From positions 368,990 to 432,989 of the forward strand of contig JAMXHR010000001.1 of assembly GCA_023955635.1 (NCBI GenBank): DNA of 64,000 nucleotides, written 5' to 3'. A model generated the notes under the pieces. The model did no database searches. It worked only from the letters and a program-made list of their open reading frames with translations, and was not told where the DNA came from. Source of the DNA: Methanosarcina sp. ERenArc_MAG2. GTDB lineage: Archaea > Halobacteriota > Methanosarcinia > Methanosarcinales > Methanosarcinaceae. The translations under genes and the position numbers were made by a program. This document shows, in pieces, positions 28,111-36,848 of the stretch. How positions within the stretch are numbered: the stretch's first letter is position 1; each line of letters begins with the position of its first letter.

Positions 28111-28566
28111 CTCTACTTCCTGGATGACAATTCTCAAATTTAATTAATATTTTGAATCTTATTCTTTGGGTTTATCACTTTGTGTGAATTTTTAATAATT
28201 TCCCATTAAGTGATCATACCAAAAAGATAAATGTCGATATAGAATATTCTTACAATAAATATTTTAAAATATTGTATACTGTTACATCCATATTTATAAA
28301 GTGACTCTTAGCTACCTACTTGAAATGGCGAAAAGCTAATGATTTATGAATCTTTCTTAAATTTATTAATCCTTCGTTTTATACTCATCCTGCTTTAGAA
28401 TTTGGAATTTTTATCTCAAATTACAGAGTAATAACTCAAATAATTCTGAAAATCAAACTTGTATGAGTATAACTTTATACTTTTTGCGTTTAGTATTAAA
28501 GGTTTACTCAGAAATCAAATTTGTAAAAATATATTGAGATTTCTGGCTCTCTATAACCACAAAATC
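28111..28566. other. AT-rich intergenic, no gene seen
   Basis: Very AT-rich sequence with no coding signal on either strand. Two similar segments around aaatcaaacttgtatgag (28451) and aaatcaaatttgtaaaaa (28513) hint at old repeats. Confidence 0.35.
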
Positions 28567-28656
28567 GGCTCTCCGTCATTCTTTATGGATAAGATTCTTC
28601 TTAATTCCGAGTCGTGTTGGTTTTTATGAGTATATACATACAAAAAACGAAGAGCC
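28567..28656. mobile_element. MITE-like element with ISL3-like ends
   Basis: The left end begins GGCTCTCCGTCATTCTTTAT and the right end, read inward, begins GGCTCTTCGTTTTTTGTAT, so the ends form an imperfect inverted repeat of about 24 bases. The GGCTCTTCGT start resembles ISL3-family termini. At 90 bases it has no gene. No clear target duplication is seen, so it is old or not a transposon. Confidence 0.45.
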
Positions 28657-28822
28657 AAAAAATTTATTCAATTAGAGGCTATGCATGTTACGAGAACTTA
28701 AAATCTAATCAATCGGCAAGTTAAATAATTAATCTAAAATTCTAACGATTTCATACTCGGTCTTGTAGATCAGTTACTGAAAAACCATATGCAAATGATG
28801 ACCCTCAAATCTGGCCAACCAG

Positions 28823-28918
28823 GTTAATATGTCCGTGTTGTCATATTTGATCAAACTAATTACACTACCTGTTAATATGTCCGTGTTGTCATATTTGATC
28901 AAACTCATAACACTACTT
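28823..28918. repeat. 48-base tandem duplication
   Basis: gttaatatgtccgtgttgtc begins at 28823 and again at 28871. The first 35 bases of the two units are identical and the last 13 differ slightly. Two units only; no CRISPR-like spacer structure. Confidence 0.85.
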
Positions 28919-28981
28919 AATACTCAACGAATTGAATAAAATAACCAGTGAACGAGTAAATAAAAATAAGTAAGGAATTTA

Positions 28982-29054
28982 CGCCGCTTGCAGGGCTCGA
29001 ACCTACGACATTCTGGTTAACAGCCAGACACTCTACCAACTGAGTTAAAGCGGC
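28982..29054 (-). tRNA. tRNA-Asn (GTT)
   Basis: The minus strand folds as a standard 73-base tRNA: acceptor GCCGCTT paired with AAGCGGC, D arm AACTCAGTTGGTAGAGT, anticodon arm CTGGCTGTTAACCAG with anticodon GTT, T arm AGGTTCGAGCCCT, discriminator G. No intron and no encoded CCA. The same sequence recurs at 29315. Confidence 0.97.
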
Positions 29055-29131
29055 TTTCTGATGGGAAAGCTATTTCTTTTTACCTTCAAATCTCTTCATG
29101 TATGCAGGAGATTATCTGGATCTAAAGTTTA

Positions 29132-29206
29132 TGGGCCTGACCGGATTTGAACCGGTGACCGCTCGGTTATGAGCCGAGCGCTCTAACCTGACTGAGCTAC
29201 AGGCCC
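29132..29206 (-). tRNA. tRNA with CAT anticodon (Met or Ile2)
   Basis: A 75-base cloverleaf: acceptor GGGCCTG/CAGGCCC, anticodon arm CTCGGCTCATAACCGAG with anticodon CAT, T arm CCGGTTCAAATCCGG, discriminator A. It is not the initiator, which in archaea begins AGCGGG. The body resembles isoleucine tRNAs (GGGCC.GTAGCTCAG), so it may be the Ile tRNA whose C34 is modified to agmatidine; elongator Met remains possible. Confidence 0.9.
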
Positions 29207-29314
29207 TTTTTGCTTCTATAGTACTAGTAGTTATTAGAATTGAATTAATAATAAAGTTTTTGCATATGTCATCCATTTCATGGAAAGGTAATTATAAAAA
29301 ATGCAAAAATTTTA

Positions 29315-29387
29315 CGCCGCTTGCAGGGCTCGAACCTACGACATTCTGGTTAACAGCCAGACACTCTACCAACTGAGTTAAAGCGGC
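29315..29387 (-). tRNA. tRNA-Asn (GTT), second copy
   Basis: Identical over its whole length to the tRNA at 28982-29054, in the same direction. A TATA-like element (aaatatataaatag, minus strand, 29449-29462) lies about 65 bases upstream and may drive the three-tRNA group. Confidence 0.97.
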
Positions 29388-29781
29388 TTATGTTGTCGGA
29401 TGTGCCTTTTTTGCCCACCCTGTCGCGAACATTCTTAAAGCGATGATGCTATTTATATATTTCGCTTGGAACTGTTTTCACAAAGAACTATATAAGTATT
29501 TACTGAAAACCTTCTAACGCGGTTGTTTGTTAGTCAAGAATATACAGCTTAATTAACGTCTATTTCTTCCATCTCGTTCATTTTTATCCGTTTCACTCAT
29601 TTGCGCTCGTTCAACAAGTATCTTTATTTAGTCCCTTTTGGATTTACTATTTAACTAATGCTTTTACTTAATGAGCTCAATATCAATATAAGTCGCAGGG
29701 GTCAGTTATTGAAGGCTGCAAACAGCAGGGTGGTTTTCAAGTCTAGACAAACAACATACAAGTGCTCGTTTTGCTGGATTT
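29388..29781. other. intergenic upstream of tRNA cluster
   Basis: Contains TATA-like sequences for the minus-strand tRNAs near 29450-29462 and 29490. No coding signal. Confidence 0.4.
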
Positions 29782-29914
29782 AGAACCTATCCGAAAAGTG
29801 GTTACCCGCGATAACTTTTACAATATGCAATCTGCAAAACCGGAACGGGTACTCTGATATTATAGACCTATTATGACTTTTCAACATGCATTACTGACTT
29901 TTCGGATAGGCTCT
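29782..29914. mobile_element. 133-base MITE related to the IS at 3161
   Basis: The left end agaacctatccgaaaagt differs by one base from the inverted repeat of the IS at 3163-3180, and the right end acttttcggataggctct is identical to that of the IS. The 97 bases between have no gene. It is a non-autonomous derivative that a full-length relative could mobilise. Confidence 0.85.
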
Positions 29915-30374
29915 TAATCGATTTCTAATGGACATGACCCAATAATACTCATTAATCTAATAATCCATCATTGGTCATCGGTTAAGTGAGGAATCATGAT
30001 AAATTGCCTTTATTTCCACAACATTTGTTATAAATTTTAATATATTATAGACTGGAACAGAGTATCGATTTCATGTAAAAAGGCCAAAGTTTAATCATGA
30101 TTAAGATGCAAAATCGATAGCTTTCAGGCAAGAAAATTCCTTCACCGAAGACGCATGAATAATCCATTAATGTGACATCCATTTAACTAATATCCTTGGT
30201 GTCTGTCTAACACACGATGCCGTTCTCCATTTGTTCTGCTCTCTCATATCACTTCAGCTAGAGGAATCCTTTTACCTCCTGATCAAATATATAAATAATT
30301 GTTTTCGAGCCAAAACTTATATCCTTTCAGAAATAATATCTTTGATTAGCTTGTTGTAGATTCTGCAGCGAGGT
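29915..30374. other. intergenic, no gene seen
   Basis: AT-rich spacer without a supported ORF or repeat. Confidence 0.35.
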
Positions 30375-30482
30375 CGGACAGGTTCAATTTTAAGCAGTAT
30401 ATTCAGTTTAGCTTAAAACGCATGTATCTGATACATTTATCCGATATCCTGTCCGGGGAATTCAGCCTATTTAATATAAAGG
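30375..30482 (+). promoter_or_regulatory. structured region and promoter upstream of zinc-ribbon genes
   Basis: CGGACAGG (30375-30382) pairs with CCTGTCCG (30448-30455), and between them ATGTATCTGATACAT (30422-30436) is a perfect 7-1-7 palindrome. A TATA-like ttaatataaag follows at 30472-30482, about 150 bases before the first zinc-ribbon start. It may be an operator region or the 3' end of an RNA. Confidence 0.4.
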
Positions 30483-30629
30483 TCGAAAACGGAATTTAAA
30501 TTGTTAACTTCAAGGTTTAGGGTCAGTCGCTTTATCTGTACTGACAGATTTTCCTTTCAGGTCCTTTATGTGCTGTCAGGAAATCTCGTAAGTCTAGGCT
30601 TTTGGCCGCTTAAGTCTTGCAGCTTTAAA

Positions 30630-30792
30630 ATGGATTTAAGGGGGTTTATTTACGAAACGGCTAGAAACATGTCCAAAATGTCATGCTAAACTGAAAGTGA
30701 GCTCAGATGGTGAGACCCAGTACTGCAACATTTGCAAGTACTGGACAAGAGTGGGTACTGCCAGGCTCGATTCAATAATGATTTACGAATGA
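30630..30792 (+). CDS. tiny zinc-ribbon protein 1, probably frameshifted at its start
   Basis: The sequence TKRLETCPKCHAKLKVSSDG then ETQYCNICKYWTRVGTARLD contains two CxxC knuckles (CPKC, CNIC), a zinc-ribbon pattern. The frame has no start codon as it stands; removing one G from the G5 run at 30640-30644 joins it to ATG 30630, giving about 53 residues (MDLRGLFTKR start). Function unknown; such proteins bind nucleic acid or protein. It ends 9 bases before the next start codon, so the two form an operon. Confidence 0.6.
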
Positions 30793-30801
30793 GGAGTCTG
30801 C

Positions 30802-31023
30802 ATGGGGAATGCAAGTGTTTCTATGTTTTGCAGTGAATGTCAAACAAAGTTGAAACGCCAGGTTTTAGGCTCTAATATCTTTTACTATTGCCGGAACTGC
30901 GGATGTGTGAGTTCGGAAGCATATCTATCAGAAGAAGTTAAAGTGCTCCATGTCCAGAAACCAATATCTGCCAAAGGGGCATCTTCGCCTTTAAATCTAC
31001 TGGAGACACCCGAATCGCTGTAA
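30802..31023 (+). CDS. tiny zinc-ribbon protein 2
   Basis: A 73-residue protein. CSECQTKLKRQVLGSNIFYY followed by CRNCGCVSSEAYLSEEV gives CxxC-x17-CxxC, a classic zinc ribbon near the N-terminus; the last 30 residues look disordered. GAGGAG lies five bases before ATG, overlapping the end of the first zinc-ribbon gene. The related design and tight spacing suggest the two act together. The family cannot be named. Confidence 0.75.
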   Translation: MGNASVSMFCSECQTKLKRQVLGSNIFYYCRNCGCVSSEAYLSEEVKVLHVQKPISAKGASSPLNLLETPESL

Positions 31024-31085
31024 CAGGGGCTGAGCTGGAAAAAAGGAGTTTAGGACTGAATATTTTTGGAAAAATTACTTTTTAA

Positions 31086-31120
31086 GGAGCCTCAATGGCT
31101 CCGGATTTCTCTTTTAATTT
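31086..31120 (+). terminator. hairpin plus T-rich tail after zinc-ribbon genes
   Basis: GGAGCC-TCAAT-GGCTCC (31086-31102) is followed by ggatttctcttttaattttt. It lies 62 bases past the stop of the second zinc-ribbon gene. Confidence 0.55.
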
Positions 31121-31703
31121 TTGGTTTTTTACTGTTTAACACTACGTTTTTATCTTGTTTGTTTTCGGAGAATGACAACAGATTTTTGCCGGAGATTTAA
31201 AATCCTATCCATTTATTCAGACATTTCTTGATAGAAAAAATTACTTGAAAAAAGGAAGAATAAATGCTATTTTAATGAATTCACCCCAAAATCAATTTTA
31301 TTCTCAACCATAAGAGTTTCAAAAATAATTTTCATGATCCAAAACCTTGATTGATTATTCCGAATGAGACTAGATACGGAATTTCAAGTTTTGGGATGGG
31401 CTCAGTAAGATAAAATCATCCTTTAAAAAAGAAAAATAAGAACAAATTTATTTTATTAATTAAATATTAATTTTCCGCAAAAAGCAGTCAGAACCTTAAT
31501 TTGACAGAAGTTGTTAATTTGCAAAGTAGTTTTTTACAAAAAACACCTTACGTCGACATAGAATTTATTGGAAAAATGAAAATATAATAAATCAAAGAAC
31601 ATAGTATCTAAATTACAGTTGTAAAGATAAAACATAAGCGTATGGCTTATTTATTCATTCTAATATTTATGTTTCTGTCAAATTCGGGTCAGAAAGCAGT
31701 TTT
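31121..31703. other. intergenic with one dispersed repeat
   Basis: AT-rich and non-coding. The segment ataagagtttcaaaaataat (31310 onward, about 37 bases) recurs imperfectly at 39267 onward. Nothing else is seen. Confidence 0.35.
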
Positions 31704-32753
31704 TTAATGCCCTGCTTTGAGTAATCTGCAGACCTCTTCTACTTCGGTTCTGAAATCGTCCTGGGTGATCCCATAAAGGCCTGCAAGGTACATGGCACCA
31801 CCTGCACCTGCACCTTCCTTGATTGTGCCTGTTTCGTACCTTTGAAGTCCTTTAAGAGCGGATTTTCCAAATCCCGGGTCTGCAACGTAGACCACAGATA
31901 CACCCAGGGTTCTGGTAAGTTCGGCAAAGTTTGCGGATTTATCTTCTACGACATACCGGGTAGTAGCGATTGATATTTTCTCTGTATTGAAACCCAGGTG
32001 TTTGATCAGGGCATAAACTGCTGCCATCTGAGTCCCTCCGGCAAGGACAACACTGATTTCCGTGCCCTGAAAACCTGCAGCAAGGCCTACGACAGCAGGC
32101 ATCATCGGGTCTCCCATGCAGGCAATAGCTTTCATGGGATCGTCTTTCAGGCAGCCAAAGGTGAGGCCTGATGCTCTCATACCTTCTTCTACAACCTGTT
32201 TCTTCAGTTCAAGGGGATTTTCATCTGCACTGCTGCTAACGTTTTCGCTATATCCAAGTGCCATTAAAACCCCCAGTGCAGTTGTTGTGCCGCCTGGAAT
32301 GCTTTCCCCGATGACTACATGATCTACCTGGTTTCGGAGCCTTTTGGCCAGGAATTTTGCCCGCTCGTAGATTCCCTGTACATCCCCGACTGCTATCTGT
32401 TCTCTTATATCTTCTCCAGGTTTTGCTTTCAGGTCAATACAGGGGACCTCTGGAGTTATGATAAGGCCTGAATTAATGAAATGGTAAGGGACATCCGTAA
32501 GTTTCAGTGCCGAACGGGTCATTATTGCAGGAGTAGGAGTATCATAAGGAGGGGTCATTGGGAGAACTGGTACGCTGATAATATCTCCTGTTTCCATAAG
32601 TTCCGCATCTCCTGCAGGTGTATAATCCGTAAGTTCAGCCGTTTTTCCTGCGGCTGAGAGCTTCGGGATATGCGCGGTCTTAGTATTGGAAAGCACGCAT
32701 AAAAACATCGGTTTTCTGGGTTTTCTGGTTACTTCCGGTTCGATCCAGGCCAT
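31704..32753 (-). CDS. cobT: archaeal nicotinate-nucleotide-dimethylbenzimidazole phosphoribosyltransferase-like CobT
   Basis: A 349-residue protein of the archaeal CobT family, acting in corrinoid (vitamin B12-type cofactor) nucleotide-loop assembly. Typical segments are [20 protein letters not shown], the central [37 protein letters not shown] and the C-terminal [20 protein letters not shown]. It is monocistronic with long non-coding flanks. Corrinoids are needed by the methyltransferases and by the CdhD/CdhE corrinoid protein encoded at 58187-60922. Confidence 0.85.
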   Translation of the reverse strand: MAWIEPEVTRKPRKPMFLCVLSNTKTAHIPKLSAAGKTAELTDYTPAGDAELMETGDIISVPVLPMTPPYDTPTPAIMTRSALKLTDVPYHFINSGLIITPEVPCIDLKAKPGEDIREQIAVGDVQGIYERAKFLAKRLRNQVDHVVIGESIPGGTTTALGVLMALGYSENVSSSADENPLELKKQVVEEGMRASGLTFGCLKDDPMKAIACMGDPMMPAVVGLAAGFQGTEISVVLAGGTQMAAVYALIKHLGFNTEKISIATTRYVVEDKSANFAELTRTLGVSVVYVADPGFGKSALKGLQRYETGTIKEGAGAGGAMYLAGLYGITQDDFRTEVEEVCRLLKAGH

Positions 32754-33132
32754 ATCATATCTCCTTCATGGAATAAAATGTAAGTTAATCCGGGGCTTAT
32801 CTGTCTCAGGATTGGATTCCACACGACCGTCGGATTTCTTATAACTATCAAGGCTGAAATAAATGAGTGCAATTCTTCCCGAAATCCAATGAGAATTCTT
32901 CAACTTACTATTTAATATTTATCCACAAACAAATATAATTTGGCATTACTCAAATTAACTTTACTTTATTTATCTTTCGTTTCGGACTCAGGTACTCTGT
33001 CTTAACCGAGTATCTAATAAAGATCAGTTGAGTAGATTCTCAGATATAATTTAATCTCTGATAATTTTGTTTTCAGGTTCTATCAGATTATAAAATAATC
33101 TGCTTAAAATAATAACAAAAAGAGAAAAACAT
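32754..33132. other. intergenic, no gene seen
   Basis: AT-rich stretch upstream of cobT and downstream of proS, both on the minus strand. It probably holds the cobT promoter, but I cannot pick one TATA element with confidence. Confidence 0.35.
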
Positions 33133-33167
33133 GAAATTGAGATTTTTCTGTGGATGTTCTCAATTTC
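33133..33167 (-). terminator. hairpin plus T-rich tail after proS
   Basis: GAAATTGAGA (33133-33142) and TCTCAATTTC (33158-33167) are perfect complements. On the minus strand the hairpin follows the true proS stop (33190) and is followed by TTTTTCTCTTTTTGTTATTA. Confidence 0.65.
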
Positions 33168-33189
33168 GATATTCTGTGGTTATATAAAC

Positions 33190-34631
33190 TTAATATGTTC
33201 TTGCAACATACACACGGGTTTCGGTTTCTCCCTGGCAGACAGGGCATTTTTCGTTCCTGTCCTTTTTCTGCTCCAGGGAATTCCGAGAATTCCTGCACCT
33301 ATCCGGTCTTCCATAATAAGCCCGCATTCTTTCTTGCCACACCAGGGAATTGTTGCAACGCCTTCCTGGATTTTTTCTTTTACTTCATCAAGTTCGGTAC
33401 AGTCAAATATGTGGTTTTCCAGTTCTGTTTTCGCTTTTTGGTAAAGGTTTTCATGGATCGCCTCAAATCTTGAGCTCACTCCTGCCTCAATCGTAGGGAG
33501 TGGAATACTTTCTTTTTCCCCTGTATCTCTCCTGACAGCCACAGCAACATTATTTCCCAGGTCTCTGGGCCCGATTTCAAGCCTAAGGGGCACTCCTTTC
33601 ATTTCCCATTTGTAGTACTTTGCTCCGGGGCGGAGGTCGCTTGCATCGATTTCGACTCTCATGCCGGCTTTCTTCAGGCGTTCCCGGACATCCGTGCAGG
33701 CTGCAAGCACTTCTTCTGCTCCTTTCTTAAAGATGATAGGAATAATGACTACCTGCACAGGAGCGATCTCCGGAGGCAAAACCAGTCCTTTGTCGTCTCC
33801 GTGGATGGAAATCGTAGCTGCAATAGATCTCTCCGAAATCCCGTAACATGTCTGGTGGGCGTATCGCTGCTCTCCGTCGGGGGCTTCGTACTTAATATCA
33901 AAGGTTTTTGCAAAATTGTCGCCAAGGTGATGGACAGTACCTATCTGAAGGGTCTTCCCGTCAGGCATAACGGCATCCAAGGCATCTGTGTAGTCTGCGC
34001 CCGGGAATTTATCCCAGTCAGGTCTCCTTGAGCAGAGTACCGGAACTCCAAGTCTGCGGTATATTTCGCTATAGAGCCTGACAGCTTCCTTAACCTGGGC
34101 TTCCGCATCTTTCCAGGTGGCATGGACTGTATGGGCTTCTTTGAAGGAAGTAATTTCTCTGAGCCTTATGAGAGGGCGGGTATGTTTCGTTTCATAGCGG
34201 AAAGTATTAACGATCTGATAGATTTTAATAGGGAAATCAGCATGGGATCTGACCCACATTTTGTACATAGGATAAATGGCAGTCTCACTTGTCGGGCGAA
34301 GAGCCAGAGGAATGTCCAGAGGGTCTTTTCCTCCATGGGTTACCCAGTACACTTCGTTTTCAAAACCTTTGATATGCTCGGCTTCTTTCATGAACTCATT
34401 TTCGGGGATAAGCAGAGGGAAGAGAGCTTCCTGGTGTCCGCTGTTGTCAAGAATTTCCCTTATGATATTATAGGTATTTCTCCGGATTGCAAAGCCGAAG
34501 GGATACCAGACATAGAGCCCTTTTACAGGATAGCGTACATCCATTATTTCAGCCATCCACAGGAGATCGTTATACCATTCGCTGAATTCCTCTTTTGGAG
34601 GGAGTGCTGCTTCTTTTTCGCTTTCTGCCAT
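33190..34631 (-). CDS. proS: prolyl-tRNA synthetase, frameshifted near C-terminus
   Basis: Archaeal/eukaryotic-type ProS of about 480 residues, charging tRNA-Pro. Class II motifs include [54 protein letters not shown] and the anticodon-binding domain from about 270. The C-terminal zinc site is split: the frame as given runs to 33180 with a nonsense tail, but one extra A in the run at 33247-33251 gives [20 protein letters not shown] ending at TAA 33190, the usual ending. The shift is surely an error, since the enzyme should be essential. Confidence 0.94.
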
Positions 34632-34795
34632 ACCTTCACCGTATTATTGCAATCTGAAATAAATCTTAAATTCTGAAATCGATCAAATAAATTCTTAAAT
34701 TGATCACGTTTTGAGAGGCACGCGCGAATTCCAGCATCACGTCTTCAGTGCCAATCATAATCTCTCTGATGAAACACTCAGTTCTTTAGGCTAAT

Positions 34796-35047
34796 TTAAA
34801 GGCCTACTCTCAGACAGGTACAACATTCTACATCCCTGTTTTTCTCCAGAAATTCTACACAAAGACCTTCCAGGCTGCCATATTTTGAGATACATTGTCT
34901 GGACAGGAAACTGACTGCATAGCCCGCAATATGCTCGCCTTTATTGGAATAACAGTTAATAACTATATGGGAACTATGCTCCTGGAATTTTGTCAGGCTG
35001 TTGAAAAATCGGAAAAAATAATTAATCTCCTTCGAGGGGCTGAACAT
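34796..35047 (-). CDS. possible small protein downstream of ZPR1-like gene
   Basis: An open frame of 83 codons from ATG 35047, overlapping the end of the ZPR1-like gene by 26 bases. The translation has a mixed, protein-like composition (HSSHIVINCYSNKGEHIAGY and a CCTC near the end) but matches no family I know, and no ribosome site precedes it. It would otherwise be a 390-base gap between proS and the ZPR1-like gene. Low confidence. Confidence 0.3.
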   Translation of the reverse strand: MFSPSKEINYFFRFFNSLTKFQEHSSHIVINCYSNKGEHIAGYAVSFLSRQCISKYGSLEGLCVEFLEKNRDVECCTCLRVGL

Positions 35048-35666
35048 TGTCTGAAATATCGTGTGCAAGTTCTGCTTTGTCAACATCGAAAACTATCATG
35101 CCGGTATTCAGTTCTTCAGCCTCTTCTTTAGAGAGCTTGGTAGAAGTGGCTTTTTTTGAAATGATCGCACTGTTTCCCAGGGGGTCTTCGATAATGACTG
35201 TAATTTTTCCCTTGCCTTCTGTAACTTTTTCGAGCATACACAGGAGTTCCTGGCTGCGGGAGAATTTCTCTTCGTCTTCCTGTACCCACTTACTTGCTGT
35301 CATAAGAACACTTTGAACTCGCTGCAGTACACCTTCGATATTCGTTATGTATGATTCCGAAACCGTGCCAGGCTCGACAATGATCCCCATTTCCGGGATG
35401 CGGATTGTTCCTGAGGTTGAACGGATGACCCTTGCGTTCAGGTCTTCCAGGGTTTCAACTGACATCTCATAGCGTACGGGCTCCTTGCTGGAGAGGATCA
35501 TAGTATCTGCAAAACGGAAACTGCATTGACAGTTTGCACTAATGTACATAATCTCCCCAAAATAGGGGATATTATCTCTCTGCCAGTTCATTATCAATTC
35601 ATTGTGACATAACGGACAGGAAATTCTTGTCTCAAAACTTTCCTGCTTAAAAAAACTCTGATTCAA
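35022..35666 (-). CDS. ZPR1-type zinc-finger protein
   Basis: A 214-residue protein with one ZPR1 zinc finger: CPLCHNELIMNWQRDNIPYF, then the second cysteine pair in ANCQCSFRFAD, followed by the ZPR1 beta domain with VRYEMSVETLEDLNARVIRS, GTIRIPEMGIIVEPG and ITNIEGVLQRV. In eukaryotes ZPR1 helps fold elongation factor eEF1A; the archaeal role is inferred to be similar. The start overlaps the sepF stop as ATGA, so the two genes are translationally coupled. Confidence 0.85.
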   Translation of the reverse strand: MNQSFFKQESFETRISCPLCHNELIMNWQRDNIPYFGEIMYISANCQCSFRFADTMILSSKEPVRYEMSVETLEDLNARVIRSTSGTIRIPEMGIIVEPGTVSESYITNIEGVLQRVQSVLMTASKWVQEDEEKFSRSQELLCMLEKVTEGKGKITVIIEDPLGNSAIISKKATSTKLSKEEAEELNTGMIVFDVDKAELAHDISDNVQPLEGD

Positions 35667-36043
35667 TATTTTCCACCAATTATTTTTGATCTGTCTATTT
35701 TTATGCCTGTAGGAGTTACAATTACAGTATTTCCTTTGACACCCGCGATATCCCCGTGGACATCAATAATAACATCTTTCAGCTCTTTTAAAACCCTGTC
35801 CCTCAGCAGATCATCGCCTCTGATGTTTGAAATGTCTATCATCAGGATATTTCCGTTGTAAATTTCCTGTTTGAGTTGGGATACCTGGTTGATATTTGAG
35901 ACTTCTGCGATCTTTACATACGTTTCTGCAGGCTCGTCCTCGAGAACCTCCTCATATTTGCTGAGATCAATTTCAGTGTAATCATCGGGACTGGTTGAAC
36001 TTTTTACATTGCTGCCAAGGAGTTTGTCTATGAATTTTGCCAT
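35663..36043 (-). CDS. sepF: cell-division membrane anchor SepF
   Basis: A 126-residue archaeal SepF. The N-terminus MAKFIDKLLGSNVK is an amphipathic membrane-targeting helix, followed by an acidic linker and the core fold: ETYVKIAEVSNINQVSQLKQ, YNGNILMIDISNIRGDD and VIIDVHGDIAGVKGNTVIVT. Archaeal SepF anchors FtsZ to the membrane; the FtsZ gene is in this window at 48574-49755. It is the first gene of a pair with the ZPR1-like gene. Confidence 0.9.
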   Translation of the reverse strand: MAKFIDKLLGSNVKSSTSPDDYTEIDLSKYEEVLEDEPAETYVKIAEVSNINQVSQLKQEIYNGNILMIDISNIRGDDLLRDRVLKELKDVIIDVHGDIAGVKGNTVIVTPTGIKIDRSKIIGGKY

Positions 36044-36221
36044 TTATACGCACCTTTCGTATTTTTTTAAATTTGAATAGTACTGTCCTATATTGAAATC
36101 TATATTAATTAATTTTGTTATTATAAAGCTGATCCGGATTTTCTTTCTGTTTCAGGAAATTCTCGATCCCTGCCCGCAGGTTTCGTGTAATAAAAATATG
36201 TCCTGTTTTTAGGGAGAACTT

Positions 36222-36707
36222 TTAGAGTTCCATATTCCAGAGTTTATCTCCTACATAGGTTATTGACTTTATAGCTTTACCTGAATTGGCTTCGACCATC
36301 TGTGGACCTTCCATAAGTGCCTTTCCGATTGCGAGAGGTTTTCGATGGGTCTCTTCCACGATGATTACAAGGTCTCCTGCTTTTATTTCAGAGTCAGCCT
36401 CCACGACCCCTGGAGCCATTATATCCGCTCCGTTTGAAACAAAACGGATAGCTCCTTTATCGACAGCTACAACGCGCTTTTGAAGTCCCATCTCAAGAGC
36501 TCCACGGACTGTAGGAAATAGATGTCCTTCTACTTCAAAAAGCAGAGGTTTGCCATCTACAAGGATAAGGGAATATTCTTCCAGGGTAATTTTTTCCAGG
36601 GTTTTGTTTTCCAGCTCTGCCATTTCTTCGCCGAAGGTGGATATAATGTCTTTCAACATCTTGTTCTTGGCATTTTTCCTCAGCTGAACTCTTGACTTTA
36701 TTTTCAA
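36222..36707 (-). CDS. PUA-domain RNA-binding protein (MCT-1-like)
   Basis: A 161-residue protein. The N-terminal half (VQLRKNAKNKMLKDIISTFG, and PLLFEVEGHLFPTVRGALEM) is the pre-PUA region, and the C-terminal half is a PUA domain with VAVDKGAIRFVSNGADIMAP and GDLVIIVEETHRKPLAIGKA. The arrangement is that of archaeal homologues of MCT-1/eIF2D, which bind tRNA or ribosomal RNA in translation. Single gene with its own spacing on both sides. Confidence 0.85.
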   Translation of the reverse strand: MKIKSRVQLRKNAKNKMLKDIISTFGEEMAELENKTLEKITLEEYSLILVDGKPLLFEVEGHLFPTVRGALEMGLQKRVVAVDKGAIRFVSNGADIMAPGVVEADSEIKAGDLVIIVEETHRKPLAIGKALMEGPQMVEANSGKAIKSITYVGDKLWNMEL

Positions 36708-36848
36708 TTAATCACCATATTTCAAAAATGTTATGTTTATTTATAGCATAGGGTTTTTGTGCCTTTTAAAGTTTATGTGGGACTTTTGGGGTTCCTGAAA
36801 CAGAATTTTTCTGCTATATTTTCTGCTGCGTTTTTACTCAAGTTCTTT

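Noticed and set aside
28823..28918. CRISPR-like array
   Set aside because: Only two units, directly adjacent with no spacers, and no cas gene in the window.
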